A DNA stretch of 64,000 nucleotides from Parabacteroides sp. PF5-6 (GCF_029504695.1 NZ_JAQFIN010000003.1:310001-374000), one strand, 5' to 3'; shown: positions 52,126 through 60,852, numbered from the stretch's first letter. Translations and numbers: made by a program. Notes: generated by a model not told the origin, from the sequence alone.

Positions 52126-54303
52126 ATGAAAACAAAAATTATACTGATGTTATTTTTAGCATTCAGCTTTTCCAATATTTTCGCACAAAACACACTTAGA
52201 GTCAAATTAATAGATTGTGATAGCAAAGAGATATTAATAGGTGCTAATATTGTGCTACAAAACACAACGAACGGTACATCTTCCGATACCGAAGGTTTGG
52301 CGGTTCTCTCCAATATTCCTGATGGAAAACATAAGTTTGAAATTACTTATGTGGGATATGAAAAAACCATCAAAGAGTTTACATTCCCTTTGGCTTCGGA
52401 TGAAGTTATTGTTATCAGGGTTGAAGCGGACGAAGAAACATTGCAGGAAATAGTTGTTTCTTCGACAAGGGGAACACGTACTTTTAAAGATATTCCTACA
52501 CGCATTGAATTTATAAATGCCGAAGAATTAGGCGAAAAAGGGGTTATGAAACCCGGAGATATCCGTATGCTTCTGAATGAAAGCACGGGTATTATGACGC
52601 AACAAACATCTGCCATATCGGGTAATTCATCTATCCGTATTCAGGGCTTGGACGGTAGATACACCCAAATATTAAAAGACGGTTTTCCTGTATTTTCGGG
52701 TGCAGCAAGCGGATTAGGCTTATTACAGACACCGCCTCTCGATTTAAAGCAGGTTGAAATTATAAAAGGTTCTTCTTCTACCTTATACGGTGGCGGTGCG
52801 ATTGCGGGTTTGGTAAACCTTATATCGAAAACACCTGAAAAAGAAAGGGATTTTTCAATACACCTGAACGGGACAACAGGCAAAGGACTTGATGTAAACA
52901 GCTTTTTCGGTCAGAAATTCAATAAAGTAGGTACTACCGTATTTGCATCGTATAACCGTAACTGGGCTTATGACCCGTCAGATGTAGGCTTTACAGCAAT
53001 ACCAAAATTCGATAGGTTTGTATTGAATCCAAAACTATTCTTATACCTGTCTGAAAATACAGACTTAAATTTCGGTATAAACTCCATGATAGAAACCCGT
53101 TTAGGTGGTGATATGGGATATTTAAAAGATAAAGGGGATGAAGAACATTCTTATTTTGAAAGAAACAAGACACAGAGGCATTCAAGCCAACTTACATTTG
53201 AACACCGTTTTGATAAACAAAACAGATTGAATGTAAAAAACAGTGTAACCTATTTCAGCCGTAAGATTGAGATTCCCGATTTTAAATTTGACGGAGAGCA
53301 GCTATCGTCTTTCTCGGAAGTATCCTATATACATACGAAAGAAAAGACAGAATGGGTAGCCGGTGCAAATATATGGACGGATAAATTTACCGAAAGAAAA
53401 CTGACCGATTTTCCTTTGCGAGACTACAATATGACTACTTTAGGCTTATTTGTACAAAACAATACGAAAATAACGGACTGGATGAACCTTGAAACCGGAT
53501 TGCGTACCGACTATGTTACCGATTACGGTTTTGCAGTACTGCCCCGTATATCGTCACATTTCAAAATAACGGATAAATTTTCATCCCGTGTAGGTGGCGG
53601 ATTCGGATATAAAGCACCTACCATTTTTTCGGAAGATAGCGAACGCATACAGTTTCAGAATGTCTTGCCGATAGATGATGATAATAACAAACTGGAAAGA
53701 AGCTACGGGGCAAATGTGGATTTCACTTATAAAACAGGTTTGTTTGACGACCAAGTATATTTAAGTATAAACCAGTTATTCTTTTATACTTGCCTGAAAA
53801 ATCCGCTTGAACTGCAAGCTGCGGATAATAACCGTTGGCAGTTTAACAACATAGACGGTCATGTGGACAGCAAAGGGGCTGAAACCAATATGAAAATAAA
53901 ATATAAGGACTTTGGTTTATTTCTCGGATATACCTATACGGATGCTAAAGTTAAGGAAGACGGCAGAAGCTATCAGAAAACCCTTACACCGAAACATAAA
54001 ATCAATTCTGTATTAATGTATGAGGTGGAAGATAAATGGAAAATCGGATTAGAAGCCTACTATACAGGAAAACAAAACTTGAATGACGGAAAAAAGGGAA
54101 AAGATTACCTTATCTGCGGATTAATGATGCAACGGATTTGGGAAAGATTCTCAATATATGCTAACTTTGAGAACTTTACCGACAGACGGCAGATAAGGTT
54201 CGACACCATTCATACAGGTTCGATGACTAAGCCCGAATTCCGGGATATTTACGCACCATTGGACGGTTTTGTTCTGAATGCCGGGATAATATTTAAATTG
54301 TAA
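52126..54303 (+). CDS. TonB-dependent outer-membrane receptor (metal-linked)
   Basis: A complete 725-aa receptor: signal peptide (1-20, ending IFAQ), carboxypeptidase-regulatory-like domain (about 22-105), plug with IRIQGLDGRYTQILKDGFPVF and QVEIIKGSSSTLYGGGAIAGLVN, then a barrel ending with FVLNAGIIFKL. It is smaller than SusC proteins and has no SusD partner. It lies 1 bp before an HMA-CDF transporter and after a Cys-rich protein, so its ligand is probably a metal ion or metal complex, not a glycan. Confidence 0.92.
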   Translation: MKTKIILMLFLAFSFSNIFAQNTLRVKLIDCDSKEILIGANIVLQNTTNGTSSDTEGLAVLSNIPDGKHKFEITYVGYEKTIKEFTFPLASDEVIVIRVEADEETLQEIVVSSTRGTRTFKDIPTRIEFINAEELGEKGVMKPGDIRMLLNESTGIMTQQTSAISGNSSIRIQGLDGRYTQILKDGFPVFSGAASGLGLLQTPPLDLKQVEIIKGSSSTLYGGGAIAGLVNLISKTPEKERDFSIHLNGTTGKGLDVNSFFGQKFNKVGTTVFASYNRNWAYDPSDVGFTAIPKFDRFVLNPKLFLYLSENTDLNFGINSMIETRLGGDMGYLKDKGDEEHSYFERNKTQRHSSQLTFEHRFDKQNRLNVKNSVTYFSRKIEIPDFKFDGEQLSSFSEVSYIHTKEKTEWVAGANIWTDKFTERKLTDFPLRDYNMTTLGLFVQNNTKITDWMNLETGLRTDYVTDYGFAVLPRISSHFKITDKFSSRVGGGFGYKAPTIFSEDSERIQFQNVLPIDDDNNKLERSYGANVDFTYKTGLFDDQVYLSINQLFFYTCLKNPLELQAADNNRWQFNNIDGHVDSKGAETNMKIKYKDFGLFLGYTYTDAKVKEDGRSYQKTLTPKHKINSVLMYEVEDKWKIGLEAYYTGKQNLNDGKKGKDYLICGLMMQRIWERFSIYANFENFTDRRQIRFDTIHTGSMTKPEFRDIYAPLDGFVLNAGIIFKL

Positions 54304-54304
54304 A

Positions 54305-55102
54305 ATGAATAAATCAATTTTTAAAATTGAACAAATGGATTGTCCGAGTGAGGAAAACCTCATTCGGATGAAACTTCAAAACGTAGAGGGTATTGCCAAA
54401 CAGGAATTTGACCTGAAAGGCAGGGTATTGACTGTTTACCATACAGGCGACTATCAAATAATCGAACAACAGCTTGCTACCTTGAATCTCGGTTCACGCT
54501 TTATTGAAAGTGCTGAAATGACAGGCGAATTTAAGGCAGAGGAAGATAGTAAACAGCGTAAAGTCCTTTGGATTGTGTTGGCTATTAACTTCGGTTTTTT
54601 CCTGATTGAAATGTCAACGGGTATCATATCCAAATCAATGGGATTGGTTGCGGATAGTCTTGATATGCTTGCCGATGCTTTTGTATATGGATTAAGCTTG
54701 TTTGCGGTAGGTGCAGCCGTAAGCCGTAAAAAGCGGGTTGCCATGATTTGCGGATATTTCCAGATATTTTTGGCTGCAATCGGTTTTATAGAGGTAATCA
54801 GGCGGTTTACAGGTGCAGAAGAAATGCCTGTCTTTCAAACGATGATAGGTGTATCCATACTTGCTTTGATTGCCAATGTCATTTGTTTGCTTTTACTTCA
54901 AAGGACAAAAAGCAAAGATGCCCATATACAGGCAAGTATCATTTTTTCATCTAATGATGTGATTATAAATGCAGGGGTAATTCTTGCAGGATTCTTGGTA
55001 TGGCAATTAAATAATCAGATACCAGACCTTATTATCGGTAGTATCGTCTTTCTTATTGTTATCAGAGGGGCAATAAGGATATTAAAACTTGCGAAGAATT
55101 AA
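54305..55102 (+). CDS. HMA domain-cation diffusion facilitator fusion
   Basis: A 265-aa inner-membrane cation transporter. Residues 1-70 form a heavy-metal-associated-like fold (FKIEQMDCPSEENLIRMKL), with only one Cys (Cys13) where the classic motif has CxxC. Residues about 82-265 are the CDF part with about six transmembrane helices. The metal-site helices read DSLDMLADAFVYG and SSNDVIINAGV. It lacks the long C-terminal cytoplasmic domain of larger CDFs. It should export zinc, cadmium or a similar ion. It begins 1 bp after the receptor stop, so they form one operon. Its last codons lie inside a perfect palindrome. Confidence 0.88.
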   Translation: MNKSIFKIEQMDCPSEENLIRMKLQNVEGIAKQEFDLKGRVLTVYHTGDYQIIEQQLATLNLGSRFIESAEMTGEFKAEEDSKQRKVLWIVLAINFGFFLIEMSTGIISKSMGLVADSLDMLADAFVYGLSLFAVGAAVSRKKRVAMICGYFQIFLAAIGFIEVIRRFTGAEEMPVFQTMIGVSILALIANVICLLLLQRTKSKDAHIQASIIFSSNDVIINAGVILAGFLVWQLNNQIPDLIIGSIVFLIVIRGAIRILKLAKN

Positions 55103-55122
55103 TTCTTCGCAAGTTTTAATAT
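55079..55122. terminator. 44-bp perfect palindrome overlapping the transporter stop codon
   Basis: Bases 55079-55100 are the exact reverse complement of 55101-55122 with no spacer. The left half encodes the end of the transporter (ILKLAKN and the first stop base). Its last unit is T-rich, so as RNA it would fold into a long hairpin ending transcription of the metal operon, and from the other side that of the DUF3873-type operon. Overlap with coding sequence at this length is unusual. Confidence 0.85.
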
Positions 55123-55155
55123 TTTCTTCAAAATAATTTGGAAATCTCATAAGTA

Positions 55156-55176
55156 ACGGGCGAAAAAATCGCCCGT
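55156..55176 (-). terminator. Short GC hairpin after the DUF3873-like gene
   Basis: ACGGGCGA (55156-55163) pairs with TCGCCCGT (55169-55176) around five A residues, 16 bp past the stop of the DUF3873-like gene. On the minus strand the loop is a T-run. It may be the 3' end of the PcfJ/PcfK-type operon. Confidence 0.6.
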
Positions 55177-55191
55177 CTATTGTGTAATTTG

Positions 55192-55404
55192 TTATTCTTG
55201 CTTTTTTGAAAGCCATTCGTCCCGCTCTTTTCTGCATTGTTCCAATGATTTGGCTACCGTCGAGAAAAGTTCTCCGTCCGTGTGGCGGTAATCGTATTGG
55301 TAGTATTCTGTACCTCTGAATGCTCCTGCAATAAAAGTGGTGTAATTCTCTTTGCCCTGCTCGCATACGGAGCAACCGTTTTTGTTAATTGAATTTGTTT
55401 TCAT
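55192..55404 (-). CDS. Small DUF3873-like protein
   Basis: A 70-aa protein typical of Bacteroidetes mobile elements. The frame opens at 55419; the Met at 55404 (MKTNSINKNGCSVCEQGKEN) gives the familiar N-terminus. YYQYDYRHTDGELFSTVAKSLEQCRKERDEWL is the conserved core. The function is unknown. It is the last gene of a seven-gene minus-strand set running from 58863. A longer frame on the same strand out of phase (55082-55375) is a shadow. Confidence 0.75.
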   Translation of the reverse strand: MKTNSINKNGCSVCEQGKENYTTFIAGAFRGTEYYQYDYRHTDGELFSTVAKSLEQCRKERDEWLSKKQE

Positions 55405-55408
55405 GTTT

Positions 55409-55642
55409 TTAGTTATCAAATTTCTTTATGTTTTCAATTAGTTCTGCTTGCTTATCTCTGCTTAAATCAGTGCATCGAATGGGTGTTGAGCCGAATTTTA
55501 TTTCTTCCTGTACCTCATCTTCATCTGCCGTAATCATTATTTGTCCGTCTGAAAATCGGATAAAATTGTCGCTCTCGTCCATAAAAACGTAGTCGGTAGA
55601 ATATAGCTCTATAGCCGCTGTTTTTGATTTATCTGTATTCAT
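55409..55642 (-). CDS. Hypothetical small acidic protein
   Basis: A 77-aa protein starting at the Met at 55642 (MNTDKSKTAAIELYSTDYVF); the frame extends further upstream to 55735 but would overlap the next gene. It is acidic (TADEDEVQEE) and has no recognised domain. It lies 4 bp upstream of the DUF3873-like gene in the same operon. Confidence 0.6.
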   Translation of the reverse strand: MNTDKSKTAAIELYSTDYVFMDESDNFIRFSDGQIMITADEDEVQEEIKFGSTPIRCTDLSRDKQAELIENIKKFDN

Positions 55643-55683
55643 ATTTTTTGATTTATGGGCGGATTGCTCCGCCCTATGATTTA

Positions 55684-55890
55684 TTATCGTTCTATAATCT
55701 CTAAATTTTTGTTTTTCAAGAATTTTCTGCCACACTCACAAATAATGTGAGTGGCTGTTATGCGAGTGATAACTCTTGTGATACTCTCGTGGCAGATATA
55801 CGGCTTTCCTTCAAAAAATCCGTTCTCTAAATCGCCCGAAATGTGGCAATACTTGCCGATTAAATTCTCGTTTACTTCTTTTGCTTTCAT
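55684..55890 (-). CDS. Hypothetical small protein
   Basis: A 68-aa protein (MKAKEVNENLIGKYCHISGD...) with three Cys/His-rich spots (YCHI, YICH, HIICECG) that might bind a metal. It shares the MKAK start with the PcfJ-like gene 22 bp upstream. No family is recognised. Operon position supports it as real. Confidence 0.6.
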   Translation of the reverse strand: MKAKEVNENLIGKYCHISGDLENGFFEGKPYICHESITRVITRITATHIICECGRKFLKNKNLEIIER

Positions 55891-55912
55891 GTCTTTGATA
55901 TTTATATGTTTT

Positions 55913-57184
55913 TTACGCTGCTAATCTTTCTTCAATAAGTGGGATATTGCTCTCTACAAGCTGGATGATTCGGCTGTGATGTTCGGTGTTCTTGTTGCAA
56001 ACGCCCCTGCTTTGAATAACCTTTAGTTGAGAAAGTGATAGTTCTACAGTTTCAATCCGTTGTCCGTCAATGCAAGCGGAAAGGATAAGGCTGTCGGTTT
56101 TTGAGTGGTAACCACCTACGCAATGGTGCATCAGCTTCCCCTCCAACACAATGTCGGCAACGCTTTCGAGTACCCGAACGCTGATAAGTCCGTCTGAAAA
56201 CATCAATCCGAAGAATTTTGCTTTGGCTTCTTTGTATTCGGCTTCTTTCTCCAATTGCTTTTCGAGTTCATGTTGTGCATCGGCTTTGGCTTTCTTCCGC
56301 ATATAGCGGTCGTGTTCTGCGTGTAGGTCTGTCGGGCAAACATACTTGGCGTTGTGCAGGTCTTTCCCGAAAAAACGGAGATTGTCGATATAGTCGCACC
56401 AAAGCGTAGCATCTTCGATTTTGTAACCGTTGCGAATACAAATGCGGATTGACTGCCAATAGTTATCTATGTTCTTCCAACCTATATCCATAATCCGCTC
56501 CAACAGCTTGCTTTGTCCTGTTTTTAACAAGGTTTCGGTTCGGCTATCCGTGAGCAAGGTGCGGAACATATCAATCGGCTTTTGCCCATAAAAAAACTTG
56601 TTAAAACCTGTCCGCTTGATTTCGGAAATTAGCTTCTGTCTTGGGTACATCTCGCCTGTAAAAATGCGGTTATACACGTCGTTTTCTTGGCGAAGTTCCA
56701 ACATGGAGGGAAAAATCCACGAGTCGTAATACATTGTCCCCATTGTTTGGCGAAGTTTGGCAAAGGTGCAATGTTTGCCGTTTGGAGCAATCCAACGTTG
56801 CATCACTTCCGAATGGGTGTATTCACACGGTTTGTCGACCTTGCCAACGCATTTAATCATCACGGTACGCAATACTTGATAACCCTTGTGGGCGGTTACT
56901 ATGGTCATATAATAGCTTCCGCTGAATACTCGTTGCTTGGTGGTTTTTACCGCTAATTTGGCTTGGCAGTTCGGACAAATGCAGTCGGTTAAGGTATCGA
57001 CCAAATAGCCTGTACCTTGCCATGAATGACCGCACTTGGTGCAAGTGATAGCACCTTTGTCGGTTCTTCGTCCAATATGTTCTATAGCGTTATCGTATCC
57101 CCATTGTGCCTGTGCTTTGGTAATAGCAGGCAGGGTTTTACTCGCTTCTACGATTTGCTGTTGGAATTTGTTCTTCGCTTTCAT
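55913..57184 (-). CDS. PcfJ-like protein
   Basis: A 423-aa protein of the PcfJ type, found on many Bacteroidetes and Firmicutes conjugative elements. A zinc ribbon is seen at the N-terminus (CTKCG at 48-52 and CICPNCQ at about 68-74). The C-terminal PcfJ domain carries LMHHCVGGYHSKTDSLILSACIDGQRIETVELS. Its job in mobile elements is not established. It is next to a PcfK-like gene, as usual. Confidence 0.85.
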   Translation of the reverse strand: MKAKNKFQQQIVEASKTLPAITKAQAQWGYDNAIEHIGRRTDKGAITCTKCGHSWQGTGYLVDTLTDCICPNCQAKLAVKTTKQRVFSGSYYMTIVTAHKGYQVLRTVMIKCVGKVDKPCEYTHSEVMQRWIAPNGKHCTFAKLRQTMGTMYYDSWIFPSMLELRQENDVYNRIFTGEMYPRQKLISEIKRTGFNKFFYGQKPIDMFRTLLTDSRTETLLKTGQSKLLERIMDIGWKNIDNYWQSIRICIRNGYKIEDATLWCDYIDNLRFFGKDLHNAKYVCPTDLHAEHDRYMRKKAKADAQHELEKQLEKEAEYKEAKAKFFGLMFSDGLISVRVLESVADIVLEGKLMHHCVGGYHSKTDSLILSACIDGQRIETVELSLSQLKVIQSRGVCNKNTEHHSRIIQLVESNIPLIEERLAA

Positions 57185-57195
57185 GGGGTAATGCT

Positions 57196-57606
57196 TTAAA
57201 AATCAAATAAACTCGGTTGCGGATTTAGTGCGACTTGTTTCGCTCTCTTGATAGGTTGTTTCAACTTGTTATATGCTTCGTCCTGTGCCTTTTGAATGGC
57301 TTTTTGACGTGCTTCTTCCTTTTCTTCGGCTGTGAGTTCTACAACGTGGTTTACTACTACATGGGCGTTCATCGGCTTGCCTACCTCGATATTGTCTTCA
57401 TCGTAATAATGTACCGCCATTCCGAAGATTTCATCATCGGCAAAACCCATACAACCGCTTTTCTTTACCTCGTTGAGAATGTAGGTTAAACAATCGTCCA
57501 TGTTTTTGTCGGGTTTGGTGTATTGGAATGAGAACAATACATCTTCTTCCGCACGTTGGTCTAAATACGCCTTAATGGTATTTTTGAAATGATTTGTTGC
57601 TTTCAT
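57196..57606 (-). CDS. PcfK-like protein
   Basis: A 136-aa protein with the PcfK-type core (FKNTIKAYLDQRAEEDVLFS, CLTYILNEVKKSGCMGFADDEIFGMAVHYYDED) and a charged C-terminal helix ending in PSLFDF. That ending looks like a sliding-clamp-binding QxxLFxF-type tail (NPQPSLFDF), so an interaction with the DNA polymerase clamp is possible. It lies 11 bp upstream of the PcfJ-like gene. Confidence 0.82.
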   Translation of the reverse strand: MKATNHFKNTIKAYLDQRAEEDVLFSFQYTKPDKNMDDCLTYILNEVKKSGCMGFADDEIFGMAVHYYDEDNIEVGKPMNAHVVVNHVVELTAEEKEEARQKAIQKAQDEAYNKLKQPIKRAKQVALNPQPSLFDF

Positions 57607-57624
57607 ATCTATAAATTTTATGTA

Positions 57625-58614
57625 TTAATCTAATCCGAAATAATAGGCTAAACGTTGCTCCTGTGATTTAGGGAATATCCAACCTGCTAACTTCTTACCG
57701 TTGAATGTCAATCGGCTGTTGAAGCGTCCGCCCATTGCTTTGAGTTCGTCTTTTATGGCTCTTGTTTCTCCGAATACCGCTACCGCTTTGGCGGAGTATT
57801 CGACCAATGTGCAACCGCTATTGCTTTCTTCTGTTGGCTTGTTTGGTGGTGTATTCGGTTTACCGATACGGATATTTTCCTCGTTTCCTGCGGTGTAGGC
57901 AAAATCCTCAATCGTGCGTTCACGGTTATAGACTGGCACTTTTTCGATTATCCAACCACTGTACTTACTTTCGCCCAAATAGTATCCGTCGCCCATGCTG
58001 TATTTCTCACGGTGTTCGTAATCCTCGTTAAACTCGGACAAGTAGGCGGTTTCTTCCAAATTGGGAGCGTGTTTCCGCATTTCGGAAAACAAGTCCCTTT
58101 TGTGCTTTGAAAAGCCTATGATAACCGTCTGTTGTGTGCTGTGTGCGTAATAGTCGGTCATTCGGTCGCTATCGTCCTGTTTCAATCGTGCCACGATAAC
58201 GCCTAAAGCATCTTCGGGAAATATCTCAGCAAAGCGTTTCCGTCCGATTTCCCGAACTTGTTCTACTCTGACTTTTTCCTTTTCGGCTTCGTCCTGTTCC
58301 GCTTTCTTTTTATACTCGGCTTCCTGCTGAAGTATCAGCACCTCGAAAGCGTCCATAAACTGGGGGTTCTCGCTGTCGTAATAATAACCGATACCGAATT
58401 TCTCGGATAGTGGGCGGATAATGTCGGCTGTGAAAAACTCCTTCGTCCGCAGGTTAATCAGCTTGTAAGCAATACCCCAATCGTTTTTGCGAATGTCGTA
58501 CACTACATATCTATCGTAATGATAGCCTTCCATTTGGATTATCTGATTGACTTCTACCACTTGCTTGGCTCGGTCGATTTCACGGTTTGCACCTAATAAA
58601 AATACTTTGCTCAT
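57625..58614 (-). CDS. Mobile-element protein with a C-terminal DNA-element domain
   Basis: A 329-aa protein. The N-terminal half has a KLINLRTKEFFTADIIRPLSEKFGIGYYYD segment and a charged coiled coil (about 110-145). The C-terminal 55 residues (VFGETRAIKDELKAMGGRFNSRLTFNGKKLAGWIFPKS) form a small module often attached to proteins of Bacteroidetes conjugative elements. The function is unknown. It is in an operon with PcfK/PcfJ. Confidence 0.7.
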   Translation of the reverse strand: MSKVFLLGANREIDRAKQVVEVNQIIQMEGYHYDRYVVYDIRKNDWGIAYKLINLRTKEFFTADIIRPLSEKFGIGYYYDSENPQFMDAFEVLILQQEAEYKKKAEQDEAEKEKVRVEQVREIGRKRFAEIFPEDALGVIVARLKQDDSDRMTDYYAHSTQQTVIIGFSKHKRDLFSEMRKHAPNLEETAYLSEFNEDYEHREKYSMGDGYYLGESKYSGWIIEKVPVYNRERTIEDFAYTAGNEENIRIGKPNTPPNKPTEESNSGCTLVEYSAKAVAVFGETRAIKDELKAMGGRFNSRLTFNGKKLAGWIFPKSQEQRLAYYFGLD

Positions 58615-58632
58615 AACTCTAATTTTAGGGGA

Positions 58633-58863
58633 TTATAAAAACGAAAAAAGAAAGAGGATAAAGAGAATGATAGCACCCAAACCCACGAAGAAGGAGAGGA
58701 TACCCCGAATGACAGGAAGAAAGAGATACAAGCCCACTAACGCCCAAATAAACCCTGTTCCCCACACGGAAAACCCCAAAGCCACTAATGCGATTTTTAC
58801 CACCAATTTTATGCTAATTGGAAGGTTACTACCTTGTTTCCTGTTTTTTGCTATACTTCTCAT
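58633..58863 (-). CDS. Small two-helix membrane protein
   Basis: A 76-aa protein: basic N-terminus (MRSIAKNRKQGSNLP), then two long hydrophobic segments (VVKIALVALGFSVWGTGFIWALVGLYLFL and GILSFFVGLGAIILFILFLFSFL). It is the first gene of the minus-strand set that continues with PcfK/PcfJ. No family name can be given. Confidence 0.6.
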   Translation of the reverse strand: MRSIAKNRKQGSNLPISIKLVVKIALVALGFSVWGTGFIWALVGLYLFLPVIRGILSFFVGLGAIILFILFLFSFL

Positions 58864-59217
58864 AATTTCTGACTTTTTTTTTCTGCCGTATCGGAGCCGG
58901 TGTACTGACCTTATGTTTCGGGATACTTAAAAGGTCGGCTAAAATCCGCCGAAGACAAATTTTTGTGGAATAAATACGCTCGCCCGTAGTTCAAGCAAGG
59001 GAAAGAGGAAGATTTTTCCGACAAACCAATTTGGCGACAGGATTTGCCGAAATACCTTTGTATCCTGAACGTGAGGTCAAGAAGTACCCGCTCAGATACT
59101 CGCGAATGAGGAAGAAATTATACCGGAGAGAAGTGTAGTAAAAAGAATTTTGGTCGGATACTTTGCGTTTGTTATTGTAAAACGCAGATTTTCACCACAG
59201 AAAGGAAAGTTATAAGC
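58864..59217. other. Intergenic stretch without a recognised feature
   Basis: No convincing gene, repeat or promoter with both elements was found. It must contain the promoter of the minus-strand operon starting at 58863. Short frames here are not protein-like. Confidence 0.5.
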
Positions 59218-59252
59218 ATAAAAAAGCCTGCTTCATTTTCAGAAACAGGCTT
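59218..59252 (-). terminator. Terminator of the island lipoprotein gene
   Basis: AAGCCTG (59224-59230) and CAGGCTT (59246-59252) pair around a loop; the A-run at 59220-59225 is a U-run on the minus strand. It lies about 24 bp after the stop of the lipoprotein gene. Confidence 0.8.
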
Positions 59253-59275
59253 CGTTGTGTTAGATTAATATACGG

Positions 59276-59809
59276 TTATTTGGCTCTTGTCTTGCCGTAA
59301 CATTTACTTCCGTCAGGCGATAGATAGAAATCAAATGTTTCTTCAACGGCTGTTCTGCCCGGAGGAACAAGCGAGTATTTGCAACGGACGATTACTGAAA
59401 GTACGTCATTGGCATTTCTGCTGTCATATCCCCGAAGATTATCGGGAGTAAGGTTTCTAAGCGAATCAATGCTGTTGCTAATTTCAACAATATCCGTATT
59501 GTATTTATCAATATCGCTTTGCTTTTTTGCTTTAGCCAGTAGCGTTTCACTCATTTTTTTGGCAAGCTCAATCCGCTTAATAACAAGCTCTTTATCTTTC
59601 CTAAACTCGTCAGTAAGGTAAGCAATACTATCGGCAACCGTAACAGTGCCATGTTCGTTCAACTCAATAACTTTGAAGTTGAGATTTTCTTTTGTGTCGC
59701 TACCTTTTAGTAGATAGCCGGTAATGGTTTTCTCGTAAGTGTTGTTTGTACTTGTGCCACCACAGGCAACCATGAAAACCGCAATGAATAGATAAATTAC
59801 ATTTTTCAT
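59276..59809 (-). CDS. Hypothetical lipoprotein
   Basis: A 177-aa predicted lipoprotein (MKNVIYLFIAVFMVAC, Cys16) with a coiled-coil middle (about 68-115) and a beta-rich end (VIVRCKYSLVPPGRTAVEETFDFYLSPDG). No family is recognised. It is a single gene with its own terminator. Confidence 0.7.
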   Translation of the reverse strand: MKNVIYLFIAVFMVACGGTSTNNTYEKTITGYLLKGSDTKENLNFKVIELNEHGTVTVADSIAYLTDEFRKDKELVIKRIELAKKMSETLLAKAKKQSDIDKYNTDIVEISNSIDSLRNLTPDNLRGYDSRNANDVLSVIVRCKYSLVPPGRTAVEETFDFYLSPDGSKCYGKTRAK

Positions 59810-59834
59810 AACTGAATGATATTATTTGTTTGAC

Positions 59835-60254
59835 CTAATTTAATGATATGAGAGGGAGTTTTGACGATAGGTTGTACACAATCAGAACTTCCGTTTCTCT
59901 CTTAGGTTTTGTTCGGGTAAATTCGGTTAGTGCCGCCATTACCCATTCCCTGAACGCCCGTGCTTCAAATGACGCTATGCGATAACTGACAAAAATCAAT
60001 GCTTCCAGATTATATAATGTCATTTCACATTGACGACCGTTATGCTCGTATTTGTGTATTCGGGTTACGTTTTCTTCATGGAGTAATCCCGATTTGAAAA
60101 CAGCCCGAAGACTATTATTCGCCGATACTATTGACACATTAAACAAATCAGCTATCTCGTGCTTTGTCAGCCAAAGAGTGCAATTTACGAGTTTCGCTTC
60201 AACAATTAACTGATTTTCATTATTTTCTTTGATTTTGATATATCCGTGTTCCAT
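59835..60254 (-). CDS. RhuM-like N-terminal DNA-binding protein
   Basis: A protein of about 139 aa starting at the Met at 60254 (MEHGYIKIKEN); the frame continues upstream into the ORF6N gene. The core NCTLWLTKHEIADLFNVSIVSANNSLRAVFKSGLL with MTLYNLEALIFVSYRIASFEARAFREWVMAAL is the pattern of RhuM-type (KilA-related) proteins. It is shorter than full RhuM (over 300 aa), so it is a mini-version or truncated. It lies 7 bp after the ORF6N gene and probably regulates mobile-element functions. Confidence 0.68.
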   Translation of the reverse strand: MEHGYIKIKENNENQLIVEAKLVNCTLWLTKHEIADLFNVSIVSANNSLRAVFKSGLLHEENVTRIHKYEHNGRQCEMTLYNLEALIFVSYRIASFEARAFREWVMAALTEFTRTKPKRETEVLIVYNLSSKLPLISLN

Positions 60255-60261
60255 AATTATA

Positions 60262-60777
60262 CTATTCTTCATGTTGAACATTAAAACCGATACGCTTTCG
60301 GGGCTTGTTTTCAAGCTCCTTTTGCGAAGCCAGTTCGGTTAGAGCCTGATAAATATCGCTGAATTGCATATTGGTTTCTATCATAAACGTTTCAAGTTTC
60401 TTGTTGAGTTCAGCATAACCGAGTGCGTATTGACGCAAAGCTACGAAAGCTCTCATTATAGAAATGTTTACCTCGATTGCTTTCGTACTCCTTAGCACTG
60501 AAGAGAGCATTGCTACGCCTTGTTCCGAGAATGCGAACGGTAAGGCTGGACTGAACTTTACCGTTTGGGGGAGGTTATCACAAATTGTGATAACCTCTTG
60601 CCATTCGTTTTTTGTGAGTGTAAACATGAAGTCACTTGGGAAGCGAGCGATATTACGCTTTACCGCTTGTTTCAATGATCTGTTTTCTACCTCATATAAC
60701 TCCGCAAGGTCAAAATCTAATATGACACGTTGCCCTCTAATCTCAAAAATCTTACTTTGAATTATTTGTAGCTCCAT
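60262..60777 (-). CDS. ORF6N-domain protein
   Basis: A 171-aa protein with an N-terminal ORF6N (KilA-N-related) DNA-binding domain: IFEIRGQRVILDFDLAELYEVENRSLKQAVKRN and FPSDFMFTLT. SEQGVAMLSSVLRSTKAIEVNISIMRAFVALR follows, then a helical tail. Such proteins act as phage-type regulators or antirepressors. It lies between the integrase and the RhuM-like gene, a typical place for element control genes. Confidence 0.88.
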   Translation of the reverse strand: MELQIIQSKIFEIRGQRVILDFDLAELYEVENRSLKQAVKRNIARFPSDFMFTLTKNEWQEVITICDNLPQTVKFSPALPFAFSEQGVAMLSSVLRSTKAIEVNISIMRAFVALRQYALGYAELNKKLETFMIETNMQFSDIYQALTELASQKELENKPRKRIGFNVQHEE

Positions 60778-60808
60778 ATCTTTTTGTATTTTAATACTTT
60801 ACATAGAA

Positions 60809-60852
60809 AATCGTTACCTATTTGTTTCTAAATCGTTACCCTTTTCGTTACC
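60809..60852. repeat. Three CGTTACC motifs downstream of the integrase
   Basis: AATCGTTACC occurs at 60809-60818 and 60831-60840 (22 bp apart), and TTCGTTACC at 60844-60852, all in one direction. The same word occurs as an inverted pair upstream of the integrase (62197-62239). They may be arm-type integrase sites or operators for the ORF6N gene. Confidence 0.6.

Noticed and set aside
55082-55375. 97-aa minus-strand frame overlapping the DUF3873-like gene
   Set aside because: It is out of phase with the conserved YYQYDYRHTDGELF protein and partly reads the palindrome.
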